A DNA stretch of 64,000 nt from Portulaca oleracea. Its lineage: Eukaryota; Streptophyta; Magnoliopsida; Caryophyllales; Portulacaceae. The DNA lies in NCBI GenBank assembly GCA_029582165.1, contig CM055892.1, forward strand, positions 1,273,347 through 1,337,346, in the 5' to 3' direction. Below are positions 1 to 12,660 of the stretch, piece after piece. The notes beneath the pieces are model-generated. The model had not been told where the DNA came from and searched no databases. It was given only the letters and a program-made list of their open reading frames with translations. Both the position numbers and the translations under genes were made by a program. Each line of letters begins with the position of its first letter. The stretch's first letter is position 1.

Positions 1-1901
1 AAGGCAAAGAAAGAAAAGAAAATAAAATAAAAGAAACCGGGACAAAAAGACTCAAAGAACTAAAAGTAAAATTAAAAAGTCTCAAAAGTAAAAAGAAAAC
101 GAAAATATTTATTTAATTACAACTCCTCAAGATGGCATTGATAGGACATTCAATCAACCCAATCTAATCTAAAGTACAACCCAAGAATGAAGAAAAAGCC
201 AAGTTGCACGAGTAGATGAAGACGAGTTATACAAGAATGACACTCATCAAGTTCAACCAATCACCCTTATTCACCGATGAGACAAGTATGCACATGTTAA
301 GCATGAAACTAGGTAAGATTGAGAGCAAACCTCACAGAAACACTGCTCATGTGTTTGATCATATAAATATGCTGGTTCTCTTAATACTCTAACCAAAGCT
401 ACAACCAACCATGTACTTGCTAAGAATCTCAACTCTCCACCGCGAATATGCAAAGCAACAATGACAATCAAGAGGACTTTCAAGGGTTGTAACGGGGCTA
501 GGGTTAAGGGTAAGGAGTGGAGAATATTTGGGAATTGTGGAGCTAAAAGCCAAAGCTTGAAATTATTCCACACCAATTCAACATACATTCACTCTCACCA
601 CTTATAATCAATCCAAATCAACCCCACAATCAATTGGAAACTCGCCTCAAAACTAAACAAAAGAAACAGAATGTCAAACACTTTATTCTCTTTTTCTTTT
701 CATATTTTCCGGAATTCTCCGATTTTTCTTTTTTTTATTGAACTCTTTTTCTATTTTTTTTTTTTTTTGTTTTCTTCGATACAAACACACACACTTACAA
801 ACAACACACTTATATACAAATTACTAGGCAAGTTTCCAATTCCAACCAATTCTCAATGTACATGATTTGGGAATGAAATCAACATTTACAACTCAAACCA
901 ATCCCCATCACAAACCAAACCACCAAAGTAACCATAATCAACCCAACTTCAAACTCAAAACATTTCAAGCAATGGCTTAAGGGTAGGAAATATATAATCG
1001 GCCAAGGCTCATAATATGGGTTCAAGAAAAGAAATAGTCAAGGCAAGAAGGGGCTAACTATGGATATTCTGATGTAAACGGGTGGCCAAGGCTTGCGGGT
1101 TCAATTGCTAATGCCTCTGTCATCTTGTCAATGTACAATGCATGGCGATTTTAAGGAGATGCAAAGCAAATGAAGGAGGATGCCACAATGGTGAGTCACT
1201 CGTGGAAATTAGACTAATAAAAATGATTAGTCTTTTCTTTTAGGCTTATGTGGACTCACGGGTAGCGCTCAACAATCATTACCTAGTTTAAAAAGATATG
1301 CATATGCACAACTCACTCTTATAATAGAAACAAAGGCAATCGGTCTTACTATCCTAGCACAATTCTCACAACATTTAGCTTCACAACTCTTGTCAATTCA
1401 TAGTTTTTCACAAACGGGCTATACAAGATCAAATCAAGTCAAAAGAAAACTATCTTTATTTTTTAGATTTTCTAATTTTTTTTTTCAGATTTTCTAATTT
1501 TTTCTGAAATTTTTTACAAGACTCAAAATGAAAACAAGAAAATATGAAACTAAAACAAACTACGAAAAGAAGAAAAGAAAAACTACAAGCAAATCTAACT
1601 AATGCACCTAGGTGGATGCAATTTATACAAGTGAAACTAAACTAGAAAAACTAAGAAAAACAAAAAAAAAAAACACACTCAAGACACTACTGTGCATATA
1701 TACCATAATGGACAAAGACTACAAATATCAAATTTTTCACACAAATCCCCCCATGCTTGGACAAAGCATTGTCCTCAATGCAAGCATAATCAAATAAATT
1801 GCAAAAGGGGAAATAAGGAAAGATCTCACCAGGTTAGGTGCTAGATGCACCTAAACTATCGCCTCTTCAAGAATGGGGCGAATGGAGCATTAGTCACTCC
1901 A
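1..1901 (-). mobile_element. Internal region 1, 3' non-coding part (truncated by window start)
   Basis: In element orientation this lies between the gag stop and the (missing) purine tract. It is A/T-rich, has long T- and A-tracts (about 720-770, 1470-1510, 1660-1672) and no domain that I recognise. Short ORFs recur at the same place in all units but change their ends between units, which argues against coding. Confidence 0.7.
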
Positions 1902-3056
1902 TCAAGAACTCAAGACTAGGGCCATTACTGCAGATGATGTCAATGCCCTTAGAAGCTTGTCAAACTCTCCAGCATGCGGTTTACAAGCTTGCAAATAAGA
2001 GAGCAACAAAAGAATTATAGCAGAAAATGTAAGTATCGCTCTCTTAAATAGATCAAAGGCCTTAGAAAAACCAAAAGAATCAAAATAAGTCCTCCACATG
2101 ATTTTTCTAGTTGAGTCCTCTAGGCATTCACAATATGGATCAAGATAGAGATGAAACCCTTCTAAAGTGCCTAAGGACAAGTCAAAGACATTGTTGGTCC
2201 CCTCAATCACAGTCACATCACAAGAGTTAACCACACATTCCACATCAACATGAACATCAATGGTCTTTTCACAGGGAATGGGCTCCTCAAGGTTCTTAGG
2301 GGCAACAGAAGTTAGTGAACAAAGTATAGAAGCATGGAGTACATCATCAGATTCCTCTCTTGAAGGATCTAATCCACCCACAACCCCCTCACAAGCCTCC
2401 TCATCAATAGTATCAATTGAGCCATGAGAAAAATCATCATCATACCTAGCATCAAACCCATGGTATTCACTCACCTTAAACCCCGTCGACTGAGAAAAAG
2501 GTAAGGGTACATCATGAAAAGCAAAGACACTATTAGTAGTGTCTCTAGGTAAGCTAGGATGGAAATGAGCAACAATTGGCAAAGATGACTCAGAAAGGTC
2601 AACTATTTCCTCTAGATTAGCTTCTAATTTATCTTGTTGCTCTAGCATTGCCCTCATTAAAATCTCAAGTCTGGCTAAACCAGGGCATGTAGAATCATCA
2701 TGGTCAAGAGAACAACATAAACGACAAGGAGACAAACAATGGGGTTGAGTATATAATCTAGCATGAGATGCACAAGGATTAGAGTAAGAGTAACCAGACG
2801 CACAAAAAGAATTCTCAAAATAAAGTGTATCACGTGCAAGCCACTCAAGCAAACTCCAAGCTTCATCAACAGTTTGAGCATAAAAACCAAAATACTCTAA
2901 TAGAGTACGAGTCTCACTATTCACCCCCTCAACAACAATATCAAGAATATCTGATTTCCCAGGCTCAACACCACATGGAACAGGACAAGCAAGTAATCGA
3001 TCAAAATAACGCCAAAATAATTCCTGCTCAAATTGGGGGAAATAGATAATTGCCAT
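1902..3056 (-). CDS. gag protein of the gag-only retrotransposon, copy 1 (intact)
   Basis: An intact 384-residue ORF starting MAIIYFPQF. The frame is open for 17 more codons up to 3107, but these come from a T/A homopolymer stretch whose length differs between copies, so the internal Met is the likelier start. The N-terminal third, with a TRTLLEYFGFYAQTVDEAW segment, resembles the capsid-type gag domain of plant Athila/Tat elements. It is followed by one CCHC knuckle, CRLCCSLDHDDSTC (C-x2-C-x4-H-x4-C), which is expected to bind RNA. The rest is acidic and of unknown role, ending in a hydrophobic segment near the C terminus (LTFSAIILLLLSYLQ). No protease or polymerase follows, so particle formation would need enzymes in trans (inference). 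Confidence 0.75.
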   Translation of the reverse strand: MAIIYFPQFEQELFWRYFDRLLACPVPCGVEPGKSDILDIVVEGVNSETRTLLEYFGFYAQTVDEAWSLLEWLARDTLYFENSFCASGYSYSNPCASHARLYTQPHCLSPCRLCCSLDHDDSTCPGLARLEILMRAMLEQQDKLEANLEEIVDLSESSLPIVAHFHPSLPRDTTNSVFAFHDVPLPFSQSTGFKVSEYHGFDARYDDDFSHGSIDTIDEEACEGVVGGLDPSREESDDVLHASILCSLTSVAPKNLEEPIPCEKTIDVHVDVECVVNSCDVTVIEGTNNVFDLSLGTLEGFHLYLDPYCECLEDSTRKIMWRTYFDSFGFSKAFDLFKRAILTFSAIILLLLSYLQACKPHAGEFDKLLRALTSSAVMALVLSS

Positions 3057-3165
3057 TTTTTTGGATTTTTTTTTTTGAAAAAAAAACAATACAAACGGGA
3101 AAAACAAAAGGGAAATGATCTAGTCAATCTAAAGATATTCGTTCGGTGGCGGCTAGGGACAAAGT

Positions 3166-3182
3166 CCCCGGCAACGGCGCCA
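3166..3182 (-). other. Primer-binding site, tRNA-Asp type, unit 1
   Basis: On the minus strand this reads TGGCGCCGTTGCCGGGG, complementary to the 3' end of plant tRNA-Asp, and lies six bases inside the LTR end. tRNA-Asp priming is known from Athila/Tat-type plant elements. It fixes the minus orientation of the unit. Confidence 0.85.
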
Positions 3183-3188
3183 AAAACT

Positions 3189-4681
3189 TGATAAGTCAAG
3201 TGCACGGGTACATGTAGCAAAAATCAAGGTCGATCCCACAGGGACTTTGCTAACTACACACCAAACTAGCTTCCTATGTGATTGTTAAATCAGTCGGGTT
3301 TTGAATGAGATCAATCTATAGCTAATTCTATTCACTAACAAATAGCAAATCTAACTAATATTCACACAAATCACAAGATCCAATCAATAGGAAAAAGACG
3401 CTCAGGGAATAAAACCTAAGTAACTCTATGAATCAAGTAAGTGGATTGAACATATATGTCACCAATTTGGTACATTTTAGGGTCGATAATCGCATAAATT
3501 ATTCCGTAGCGAGCTTTTGGCAATGAAACGGATTGCTTAGCAAAATCAATCACCTACCTGTGGTTATTTCAATTTTAACTAAGTTAAAGATCAAATTATC
3601 CAATGACCCCTAATTATAAAGTCTTCTATGTCTAGTTCACTTCATAACTAGTTTAATCCTAAGGGTTCCGATTATCGAATTTCTCCGTTCAGTACTTCAT
3701 TCAACAATCTAATTCCATATTCTTGATGGCCAGTCAAAAACAATGACATACATAATCAAAGGATAAATGAAATGCATTCAAACTAGATAACAACTTGTTC
3801 AATCCAACAAAATTCAATCCATGAAAGCAACTAATTAGAGTTTATCCCCCAAACTAAAATAAACTACTCACTACTCATGTTCAAAACACAAAACATATCC
3901 AAATCTATTCTAGAAAGCATGAAATCTAAAAGAAAGAGAAGTAAACCGAGATGGAAATCGTTCCTCCCTTGAATGATGATCGGTGGGGACTTTTGCTCCT
4001 CCACTTCAATGGATTTCTTGAGAATCGATCTTCAAACTCCAATAAACCCTCAATCTTCAACTAAGGATGAATGTGGATGGATGTGTGGAGGAAGGGATGG
4101 ATGATGGTAGAGATGGAGATGGATGGTATGGAAGGATATGGATTAGGGTTAGGTTATGGAATGGAAGATGGTAGAATCCTCCTTTTCTATGAACAACCGG
4201 AAACAAGCATAATATAGGCAAATAGCAACTCAAAACCGCCGAAAATGAAGAGACACAGGTGACACGGACCGTGCCAGGGCTGACACGGACCGTGCCCCTG
4301 CTGACACGGACCGTGCCTCTTAGGCACTACCCGCTGCACCAATCGCAATTTTTCTCATGTTCTGGTCATAGGCACTACCCGTGCCTCCTCTGGCACCACC
4401 CGTGCCGCTGCTTTTTCAGGCCTAGGAGTCCTTTGGGCCATTGTTTGGGGCTTGGGTGATCCAACATCTCACTTCTTGGTCCTTTAAGCTCATAACTTGG
4501 ATCTACACTTGATTTTTAGCTCGGTTTACATCGATTCTTCACAAAGTACCTACAAAACTCACCAAACTCAAAACCAAGCGTAATATGGAAATTTGGGTAC
4601 AAAGTAATATAATCATGTCAAATACTCCCCAAACTCGCACCAAAACAACCAAGTCTTCATATATACAAGAAGCACTTATCA
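3189..4681 (-). mobile_element. LTR A of the concatemer
   Basis: A 1493 bp LTR bounded by TGATAAG and CTTATCA (7 bp inverted ends, TG...CA). It contains three copies of a short GACACGGACCGTGCC motif near 4260-4320, where other LTRs of the array have two. It serves as the 5' LTR of unit 1 and the 3' LTR of unit 2. Confidence 0.88.
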
Positions 4682-4690
4682 AAATCCCCC
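4682..4690 (-). other. Polypurine tract, unit 2
   Basis: On the minus strand GGGGGATTT directly abuts the LTR start TGATAAG, the expected plus-strand priming position. The same motif sits at 9403-9411 and 14143-14151. Confidence 0.7.
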
Positions 4691-6651
4691 ATGCTTAGTC
4701 CTTGCTTGTCTCTAAGCAAGTCAAGAACTCAAAAGAAAAGGCAAAGAAAGAAAAGAAAATAAAATAAAAGAAACCGGGACAAAAAGACTCAAAGAACTAA
4801 AAGTAAAATTAAAAAGTCTCAAAAGTAAAAAGAAAACGAAAATATTTATTTAATTACAACTCCTCAAGATGGCATTGATAGGACATTCAATCAACCCAAT
4901 CTAATCTAAAGTACAACCCAAGAATGAAGAAAAAGCCAAGTTGCACGAGTAGATGAAGACGAGTTATACAAGAATGACACTCATCAAGTTCAACCAATCA
5001 CCCTTATTCACCGATGAGACAAGTATGCACATGTTAAGCATGAAACTAGGTAAGATTGAGAGCAAACCTCACACTCAGAAACACTCTGCTCATGTGTTTG
5101 ATCATATAAATATGCTGGTTCTCTTAATACTCTAACCAAAGCTACAACCAACCATGTACTTGCTAAGAATCTCAACTCTCCACCGCGAATATGCAAAGCA
5201 ACAATGACAATCAAGAGGACTTTCAAGGGTTGTAACGGGGCTAGGGTTAAGGGTAAGGAGTGGAGAATATTTGGGAATTGTGGAGCTAAAAGCCAAAGCT
5301 TGAAATTATTCCACACCAATTCAACATACATTCACTCTCACCACTTATAATCAATCCAAATCAACCCCACAATCAATTGGAAACTCGCCTCAAAACTAAA
5401 CAAAAGAAACAGAATGTCAAACACTTTATTCTCTTTTTCTTTTCATATTTTCCGGAATTCTCCGATTTTTCTTTTTTTTATTGAACACTTTTTCTATTTT
5501 TTCTTTTTTTTTTTGTTTTCTTCGATACAAACACACACACTTACAAACAACACACTTATATACAAATTACTAGGCAAGTTTCCAATTCCAACCAACAGCC
5601 TCAATGTACATGATTTGGGGAATGAAATCAACATTTACAACTCAAACCAATCCCCATCACAAACCAAACCACCAAAGTAACCATAATCAACCCAACTTCA
5701 AACTCAAAACATTTCAAGCAATGGCTTAAGGGTAGGAAATATATAATCGGCCAAGGCTCATAATATGGGTTCAAGAAAAGAAATAGTCAAGGCAAGAAGG
5801 GGCTAACTATGGATATTCTGATGTAAACGGGTGGCCAAGGCTTGCGGGTTCAATTGCTAATGCCTCTGTCATCTTGTCAATGTACAATGCATGGCGATTT
5901 TAAGGAGATGCAAAGCAAATGAAGGAGGATGCCACAATGGTGAGTCACTCGTGGAAATTAGACTAATAAAAATGATTAGTCTTTTCTTTTAGGCTTATGT
6001 GGACTCACGGGTAGCGCTCAACAATCATTACCTAGTTTAAAAAGATATGCATATGCACAACTCACTCTTATAATAGAAACAAAGGCAATCGGTCTTACTA
6101 TCCTAGCACAATTCTCACAACATTTAGCTTCACAACTCTTGTCAATTCATAGTTTTTCACAAACGAGCTATACAAGATCAAATCAAGTCAAAAGAAAACT
6201 ATCTTTATTTTTTAGATTTTCTAATTTTTTTTTCAGATTTTCTAATTTTTTCTGAAATTTTTTACAAGACTCAAAATGAAAACAAGAAAATATGAAACTA
6301 AAACAAACTACGAAAAGAAGAAAAGAAAAACTACAAGCAAATCTAACTAATGCACCTAGGTGGATGCAATTTATACAAGTGAAACTAAACTAGAAAAACT
6401 AAGAAAAACAAAAAAAAAAAAAACACACTCAAGACACTACTGTGCATATATACCATAATGGACAAAGACTACAAATATCAAATTTTTCACACAAATCCCC
6501 CCATGCTTGGACAAAGCATTGTCCTCAATGCAAGCATAATCAAATAAATTGCAAAAGGGGAAATAAGGAAAGATCTCACCAGGTTAGGTGCTAGATGCAC
6601 CTAAACTATCGCCTCTTCAAGAATGGGGCGAATGGAGCATTAGTCACTCCA
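4691..6651 (-). mobile_element. Internal region 2, non-coding part
   Basis: A near-identical copy of the region between the purine tract and the gag stop in the other units. It differs by a few SNPs and homopolymer lengths. I see no gene in it. Confidence 0.7.
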
Positions 6652-7796
6652 TCAAGAACTCAAGACTAGGGCCATTACTGCAGATGATGTCAATGCCCTT
6701 AGAAGCTTGTCAAACTCTCCAGCATGCGGTTTACAAGCTTGCAAATAAGAGAGCAACAAAAGAATTATAGCAGAAAATGTAAGTATCGCTCTCTTAAATA
6801 GATCAAAGGCCTTAGAAAAACCAAAAGAATCAAAATAAGTCCTCCACATGATTTTTCTAGTTGAGTCCTCTAGGCATTCACAATATGGATCAAGATAGAG
6901 ATGAAACCCTTCTAAAGTGCCTAAGGACAAGTCAAAGACATTGTTGGTCCCCTCAATCACAGTCACATCACAAGAGTTAACCACACATTCCACATCAACA
7001 TGAACATCAATGGTCTTTTCACAGGGAATGGGCTCCTCAAGGTTCTTAGGCAATGGTTAGTGAACAAAGTATAGAAGCATGGAGTACATCATCAGATTCC
7101 TCTCTTGAAGGATCTAATCCACCCACAACCCCCTCACAAGCCTCCTCATCAATAGTATCAATTGAGCCATGAGAAAAATCATCATCATACCTAGCATCAA
7201 ACCCATGGTATTCACTCACCTTAAACCCCGTCGACTGAGAAAAAGGTAAGGGTACATCATGAAAAGCAAAGACACTATTAGTAGTGTCTCTTGGTAAGCT
7301 AGGATGGAAATGAGCAACAATTGGCAAAGATGACTCAGAAAGGTCAACTATTTCCTCTAGATTAGCTTCTAATTTATCTTGTTGCTCTAGCATTGCCCTC
7401 ATTAAAATCTCAAGTCTGGCTAAACCAGGGCATGTAGAATCATCATGGTCAAGAGAACAACATAAACGACAAGGAGACAAACAATGGGGTTGAGTATATA
7501 ATCTAGCATGAGATGCACAAGGATTAGAGTAAGAGTAACCAGACGCACAAAAAGAATTCTCAAAATAAAGTGTATCACGCAAGCCACTCAAGCAAACTCC
7601 AAGCTTCATCAGCTTGAGCATAAAAAACAAAATACTCTAATAGAGTACGAGTCTCACTATTCACCCCCTCAACAACAATATCAAGAATATCTGATTTCCC
7701 AGGCTCAACACCACATGGAACAGGACAAGCAAGTAATCGATCAAAATAACGCCAAAATAATTCCTGCTCAAATTGGGGGAAATAGATAATTGCCAT
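6652..7796 (-). pseudogene. gag of the gag-only retrotransposon, copy 2 (frame-broken)
   Basis: Collinear with the intact copies but split over three frame segments: N-terminal part 7796-7575, CCHC-containing middle part about 7630-7046, and C-terminal part 7053-6652. Breaks fall at small deletions, one near 7578-7612 (missing GT plus a missing 6-base piece) and one near 7050 (bases lost after the GTTCTTAGG segment). Several nearby deletions cluster in this unit, including one in its primer site, so consensus error in a repeat is a real alternative to true decay. Confidence 0.75.
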
Positions 7797-7901
7797 TTTT
7801 TTGGATTTTTTTTTTGAAAAAAAAAACAATACAAACGGGAAAAAAAAAGGAAATGATCTAGTCAATCTAAAGATATTCGTTCGGTGGCGGCTAGGACAAA
7901 G

Positions 7902-7915
7902 TCCGCAACGGCGCC
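7902..7915 (-). other. Degenerate tRNA-Asp primer-binding site, unit 2
   Basis: Matches the primer site of the other units but lacks three bases within the CCCCGG run, so pairing with tRNA-Asp would be weakened. Confidence 0.65.
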
Positions 7916-7921
7916 AAAACT

Positions 7922-9402
7922 TGATAAGCCGCATGCACGGGTGTACATGTAGCAAAAATCAAGGTCGATCCCACAGGGACTTTGCTAACTACACACCAAA
8001 CTAGCTTCCTATGTGATTGTTAAATCAGTCGGGTTTTGAATGAGATCAATCTATAGCTAATTCTATTCACTAACAAATAGCAAATCTAACTAATATTCAC
8101 ACAAATCACAAGATCCAATCAATAGGAAAAAGACGCTCATGGAATAAAACCTAAGTAACTCTATGAATCAAATAAGTGGATTGAACATGTATGTCACCAA
8201 TTTGGTACATTTTAGTGTCGATAATCGCATAAATTATTTCGTAGCGAGCTTTTGGCAATGAAACGGATTGCTTAGCAAAATCAATCACCTACTGTCGTGG
8301 TTATTTCAATTTTAACTAAGTTAAAGATCAAATTATCCAATGACCCCTAATTATAAAGTCTTCTATGTCTAGTTCACTTCATAACTAGTTTAATCCTAAG
8401 GGTTCCGATTATCGAATTTCTCCGTTCGGTACTTCATTCAACAATCTAATTCCATATTCTTGATGGCCAGTCAAAAACAATGACATACATAATCAAAGGA
8501 TAAATGAAATGCATTCAAACTAGATAACAACTTGTTCAATCCAACAAAATTCAATCCATGAAAGCAACTAATTAGAGTTTATCCCCCAAACTAAAATAAA
8601 CTACTCACTACTCATGTTCAAAACACAAAACATATCAAAATCTATTCTAGAAAGCATGAAATCTAAAAGAAAGAGAAGTAAACCGAGATGGAAATCGTTC
8701 CTCCCTTGAATGATGATCGGTGGGGACTTTTGCTCCTCTACTTCAATGGATTTCTTGAGAATCGATCTTCAAACTCCAATAAACCCTCAATCTTCAACTA
8801 AGGATGAATGTGGATGGATGTGTGGATGAAGGGATGGATGATGGTAGAGATGGAGATGGATGGTATGGAAGGATATGGATTAGGGTTAGGTTATGGAATG
8901 GAAGATGGTAGAATCCTCCTTTTCTATGAACAACCGGAAACAAGCATAATATAGGCAAATAGCAACTCAAAACCGCCGAAAATGAAGAGACACAGGTGAC
9001 ACGGACCGTGCCCCTGCTGACACGGACCGTGCCTCTTAGGCACTACCCGTGTCAGTGCACTGCTTCAATTTTTCTCATGTTCTGGTCATAGGCACTACCC
9101 GTGCCTCCTCTGGCACCACCCGTGTCGTTGCTTTTTCAGGCCTAGGAGTCCTTTGGGCCATTGTTTGGGGCTTGGGTGATCCAACATCTCACTTCTTGGT
9201 CCTTTAAGCTCATAACTTGGATCTACACTTGATTTTTAGCTCGGTTTACATCGATTCTTCACAAAGTACCTACAAAACTCACCAAACTCAAAACCAAGCG
9301 TAATATTGGAAATTTGGGTACAAAGTAATATAATCATGTCAAATACTCCCCAAACTCGCACCAAAACAACCAAGTCTTCATATATACAAGAAGCACTTAT
9401 CA
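7922..9402 (-). mobile_element. LTR B of the concatemer
   Basis: A 1481 bp LTR with the same TGATAAG/CTTATCA ends. It has two GACACGGACCGTGCC motifs and differs from LTR A by scattered SNPs and a replaced block around 9045-9065. Confidence 0.88.
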
Positions 9403-11373
9403 AAATCCCCCATGCTTAGTCCTTGCTTGTCTCTAAGCAAGTCAAGAACTCAAAAGAAAAGGCAAAGAAAGAAAAGAAAATAAAATAAAAGAAACCGGGA
9501 CAAAAAGACTCAAAGAACTAAAAGTAAAATTAAAAAGTCTCAAAAGTAAAAAGAAAACGAAAATATTTATTTAATTACAACTCCTCAAGATGGCATTGAT
9601 AGGACATTCAATCAACCCAATCTAATCTAAAGTACAACCCCAGAATGAAGAAAAAGCCAAGTTGCACGAGTAGATGAAGACGAGTTATACAAGAATGACA
9701 CTCATCAAGTTCAACCAATCACCCTTATTCACCGATGAGACAAGTATGCACATGTTAAGCATGAAACTAGGTAAGATTGAGAGCAAACCTCACACGGTAA
9801 ACACTCTGCTCATGTGTTTGATCATATAAATATGCTGGTTCTCTTAATACTCTAACCAAAGCTACAACCAACCATGTACTTGCTAAGAATCTCAACTCTC
9901 CACCGCGAATATGCAAAGCAACAATGACAATCAAGAGGACTTTCAAGGGTTGTAACGGGGCTAGGGTTAAGGGTAAGGAGTGGAGAATATTTGGGAATTG
10001 TGGAGCTAAAAGCCAAAGCTTGAAATTATTCCACACCAATTCAACATACATTCACTCTCACCACTTATAATCAATCCAAATCAACCCCACAATCAATTGG
10101 AAACTCGCCTCAAAACTAAACAAAAGAAACAGAATGTCAAACACTTTATTCTCTTTTTCTTTTCATATTTTCCGGAATTCTCCGATTTTTCTTTTTTTTA
10201 TTGAACACTTTTTCTATTTTTTCTTTTTTTTTTGTTTTCTTCGATACAAACACACACACTTACAAACAACACACTTATATACAAATTACTAGGCAAGTTT
10301 CCAATTCCAACCAACAGCCTCAATGTACATGATTTGGGGAATGAAATCAACATTTACAACTCAAACCAATCCCCATCACAAACCAAACCACCAAAGTAAC
10401 CATAATCAACCCAACTTCAAACTCAAAACATTTCAAACAATGGCTTAAGGGTAGGAAATATATAATCGGCCAAGGCTCATAATATGGGTTCAAGAAAAGA
10501 AATAGTCAAGGCAAGAAGGGGCTAACTATGGATATTCTGATGTAAACGGGTGGCCAAGGCTTGCGGGTTCAATTGCTAATGCCTCTGTCATCTTGTCAAT
10601 GTACAATGCATGGCGATTTTAAGGAGATGCAAAGCAAATGAAGGAGGATGCCACAATGGTGAGTCACTCGTGGAAATTAGACTAATAAAAATGATTAGTC
10701 TTTTCTTTTAGGCTTATGTGGACTCACGGGTAGCGCTCAACAATCATTACCTAGTTTAAAAAGATATGCATATGCACAACTCACTCTTATAATAGAAACA
10801 AAGGCAATCGGTCTTACTATCCTAGCACAATTCTCACAACATTTAGCTTCACAACTCTTGTCAATTCATAGTTTTTCACAAACGGGCTATACAAGATCAA
10901 ATCAAGTCAAAAGAAAACTATCTTTATTTTTTAGATTTTCTAATTTTTTTTTCAGATTTTCTAATTTTTTCTGAAATTTTTTACAAGACTCAAAATGAAA
11001 ACAAGAAAATATGAAACTAAAACAAACTACGAAAAGAAGAAAAGAAAAACTACAAGCAAATCTAACTAATGCACCTAGGTGGATGCAATTTATACAAGTG
11101 AAACTAAACTAGAAAAACTAAGAAAAACAAAAAAAAAAAAAAAAAACACACTCAAGACACTACTGTGCATATATACCATAATGGACAAAGACTACAAATA
11201 TCAAATTTTTCACACAAATCCCCCCATGCTTGGACAAAGCATTGTCCTCAATGCAAGCATAATCAAATAAATTGCAAAAGGGGAAATAAGGAAAGATCTC
11301 ACCAGGTTAGGTGCTAGATGCACCTAAACTATCGCCTCTTCAAGACTGGGCGAATGGAGCATTAGTCACTCCA
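9403..11373 (-). mobile_element. Internal region 3, purine tract and non-coding part
   Basis: Starts with the purine tract beside LTR B and matches the equivalent parts of units 2 and 4. No gene is recognised. Confidence 0.7.
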
Positions 11374-12525
11374 TCAAGAACTCAAGACTAGGGCCATTAC
11401 TGCAGATGATGTCAATGCCCTTAGAAGCTTGTCAAACTCTCCAGCATGCGGTTTACAAGCTTGCAAATAAGAGAGCAACAAAAGAATTATAGCAGAAAAT
11501 GTAAGTATCGCTCTCTTAAATAGATCAAAGGCCTTAGAAAAACCAAAAGAATCAAAATAAGTCCTCCACATGATTTTTCTAGTTGAGTCCTCTAGGCATT
11601 CACAATATGGATCAAGATAGAGATGAAACCCTTCTAAAGTGCCTAAGGACAAGTCAAAGACATTGTTGGTCCCCTCAATCACAGTCACATCACAAGAGTT
11701 AACCACACATTCCACATCAACATGAACATCAATGGTCTTTTCACAGGGAATGGGCTCCTCAAGGTTCTTAGGGGCAACAGAAGTTAGTGAACAAAGTATA
11801 GAAGCATGGAGTACATCATCAGATTCCTCTCTTGAAGGATCTAATCCACCCACAACCCCCTCACAAGCCTCCTCATCAATAGTATCAATTGAGCCATGAG
11901 AAAAATCATCATCATACCTAGCATCAAACCCATGGTATTCACTCACCTTAAACCCGTCATCGAGAAAAGGTAAGGGTACATCATGAAAAGCAAAGACACT
12001 ATTAGTAGTGTCTCTAGGTAAGCTAGGATGGAAATGAGCAACAATTGGCAAAGATGACTCAGAAAGGTCAACTATTTCCTCTAGATTAGCTTCTAATTTA
12101 TCTTGTTGCTCTAGCATTGCCCTCATTAAAATCTCAAGTCTGGCTAAACCAGGGCATATAGAATCATCATGGTCAAGAGAACAACATAAACGACAAGGAG
12201 ACAAACAATGGGGTTGAGTATATAATCTAGCATGAGATGCACAAGGATTAGAGTAAGAGTAACCAGACGCACAAAAAGAATTCTCAAAATAAAGTGTATC
12301 ACGTGCAAGCCACTCAAGCAAACTCCAAGCTTCATCAACAGTTTGAGCATAAAAACCAAAATACTCTAATAGAGTACGAGTCTCACTATTCACCCCCTCA
12401 ACAACAATATCAAGAATATCTGATTTCCCAGGCTCAACACCACATGGAACAGGACAAGCAAGTAATCGATCAAAATAACGCCAAAATAATTCCTGCTCAA
12501 ATTGGGGGAAATAGATAATTGCCAT
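11374..12525 (-). CDS. gag protein of the gag-only retrotransposon, copy 3 (intact)
   Basis: An intact 383-residue ORF from MAIIYFPQF, with the same capsid-like N-terminal part and CCHC knuckle as copy 1 (CRLCCSLDHDDSIC, one T to I change inside the knuckle spacer). It is one residue shorter because a short block after PLPF differs (LDDG in place of SQSTG). The frame stays open upstream to 12579 through a homopolymer-encoded stretch that I do not count as protein. It is one of two intact copies out of four, about 9.5 kb apart. Confidence 0.75.
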   Translation of the reverse strand: MAIIYFPQFEQELFWRYFDRLLACPVPCGVEPGKSDILDIVVEGVNSETRTLLEYFGFYAQTVDEAWSLLEWLARDTLYFENSFCASGYSYSNPCASHARLYTQPHCLSPCRLCCSLDHDDSICPGLARLEILMRAMLEQQDKLEANLEEIVDLSESSLPIVAHFHPSLPRDTTNSVFAFHDVPLPFLDDGFKVSEYHGFDARYDDDFSHGSIDTIDEEACEGVVGGLDPSREESDDVLHASILCSLTSVAPKNLEEPIPCEKTIDVHVDVECVVNSCDVTVIEGTNNVFDLSLGTLEGFHLYLDPYCECLEDSTRKIMWRTYFDSFGFSKAFDLFKRAILTFSAIILLLLSYLQACKPHAGEFDKLLRALTSSAVMALVLSS

Positions 12526-12637
12526 TTTTTTGGATTTTTTTTTTTTTGAAAAAAAAAACAATACAAACGGGAAAAACAAAAGGGAAATGATCTAGTCAAT
12601 CTAAAGATATTCGTTCGGTGGCGGCTAGGGACAAAGT

Positions 12638-12654
12638 CCCCGGCAACAGCGCCA
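12638..12654 (-). other. tRNA-Asp primer-binding site, unit 3 (one mismatch)
   Basis: As in unit 1 with a single G to A change on the plus strand within the GGCGCC-proximal part. Confidence 0.8.
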
Positions 12655-12660
12655 AAAACT

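Noticed and set aside
271..588. Minus-strand ORF (105 aa) repeated in every concatemer unit
   Set aside because: Recurs because the DNA recurs; its C-terminal end changes with small indels (94, 105, 107 aa), composition is Leu/Val-rich without a motif, and it lies downstream of gag without any pol signature.
1838..2020. Plus-strand ORF of 60 aa antisense to the gag end, in three units
   Set aside because: A shadow of the gag gene on the opposite strand.
4141..4156. Telomere-like GGATTAGGGTTAGGTT in the LTR
   Set aside because: Only one or two imperfect TTAGGG words, no array.
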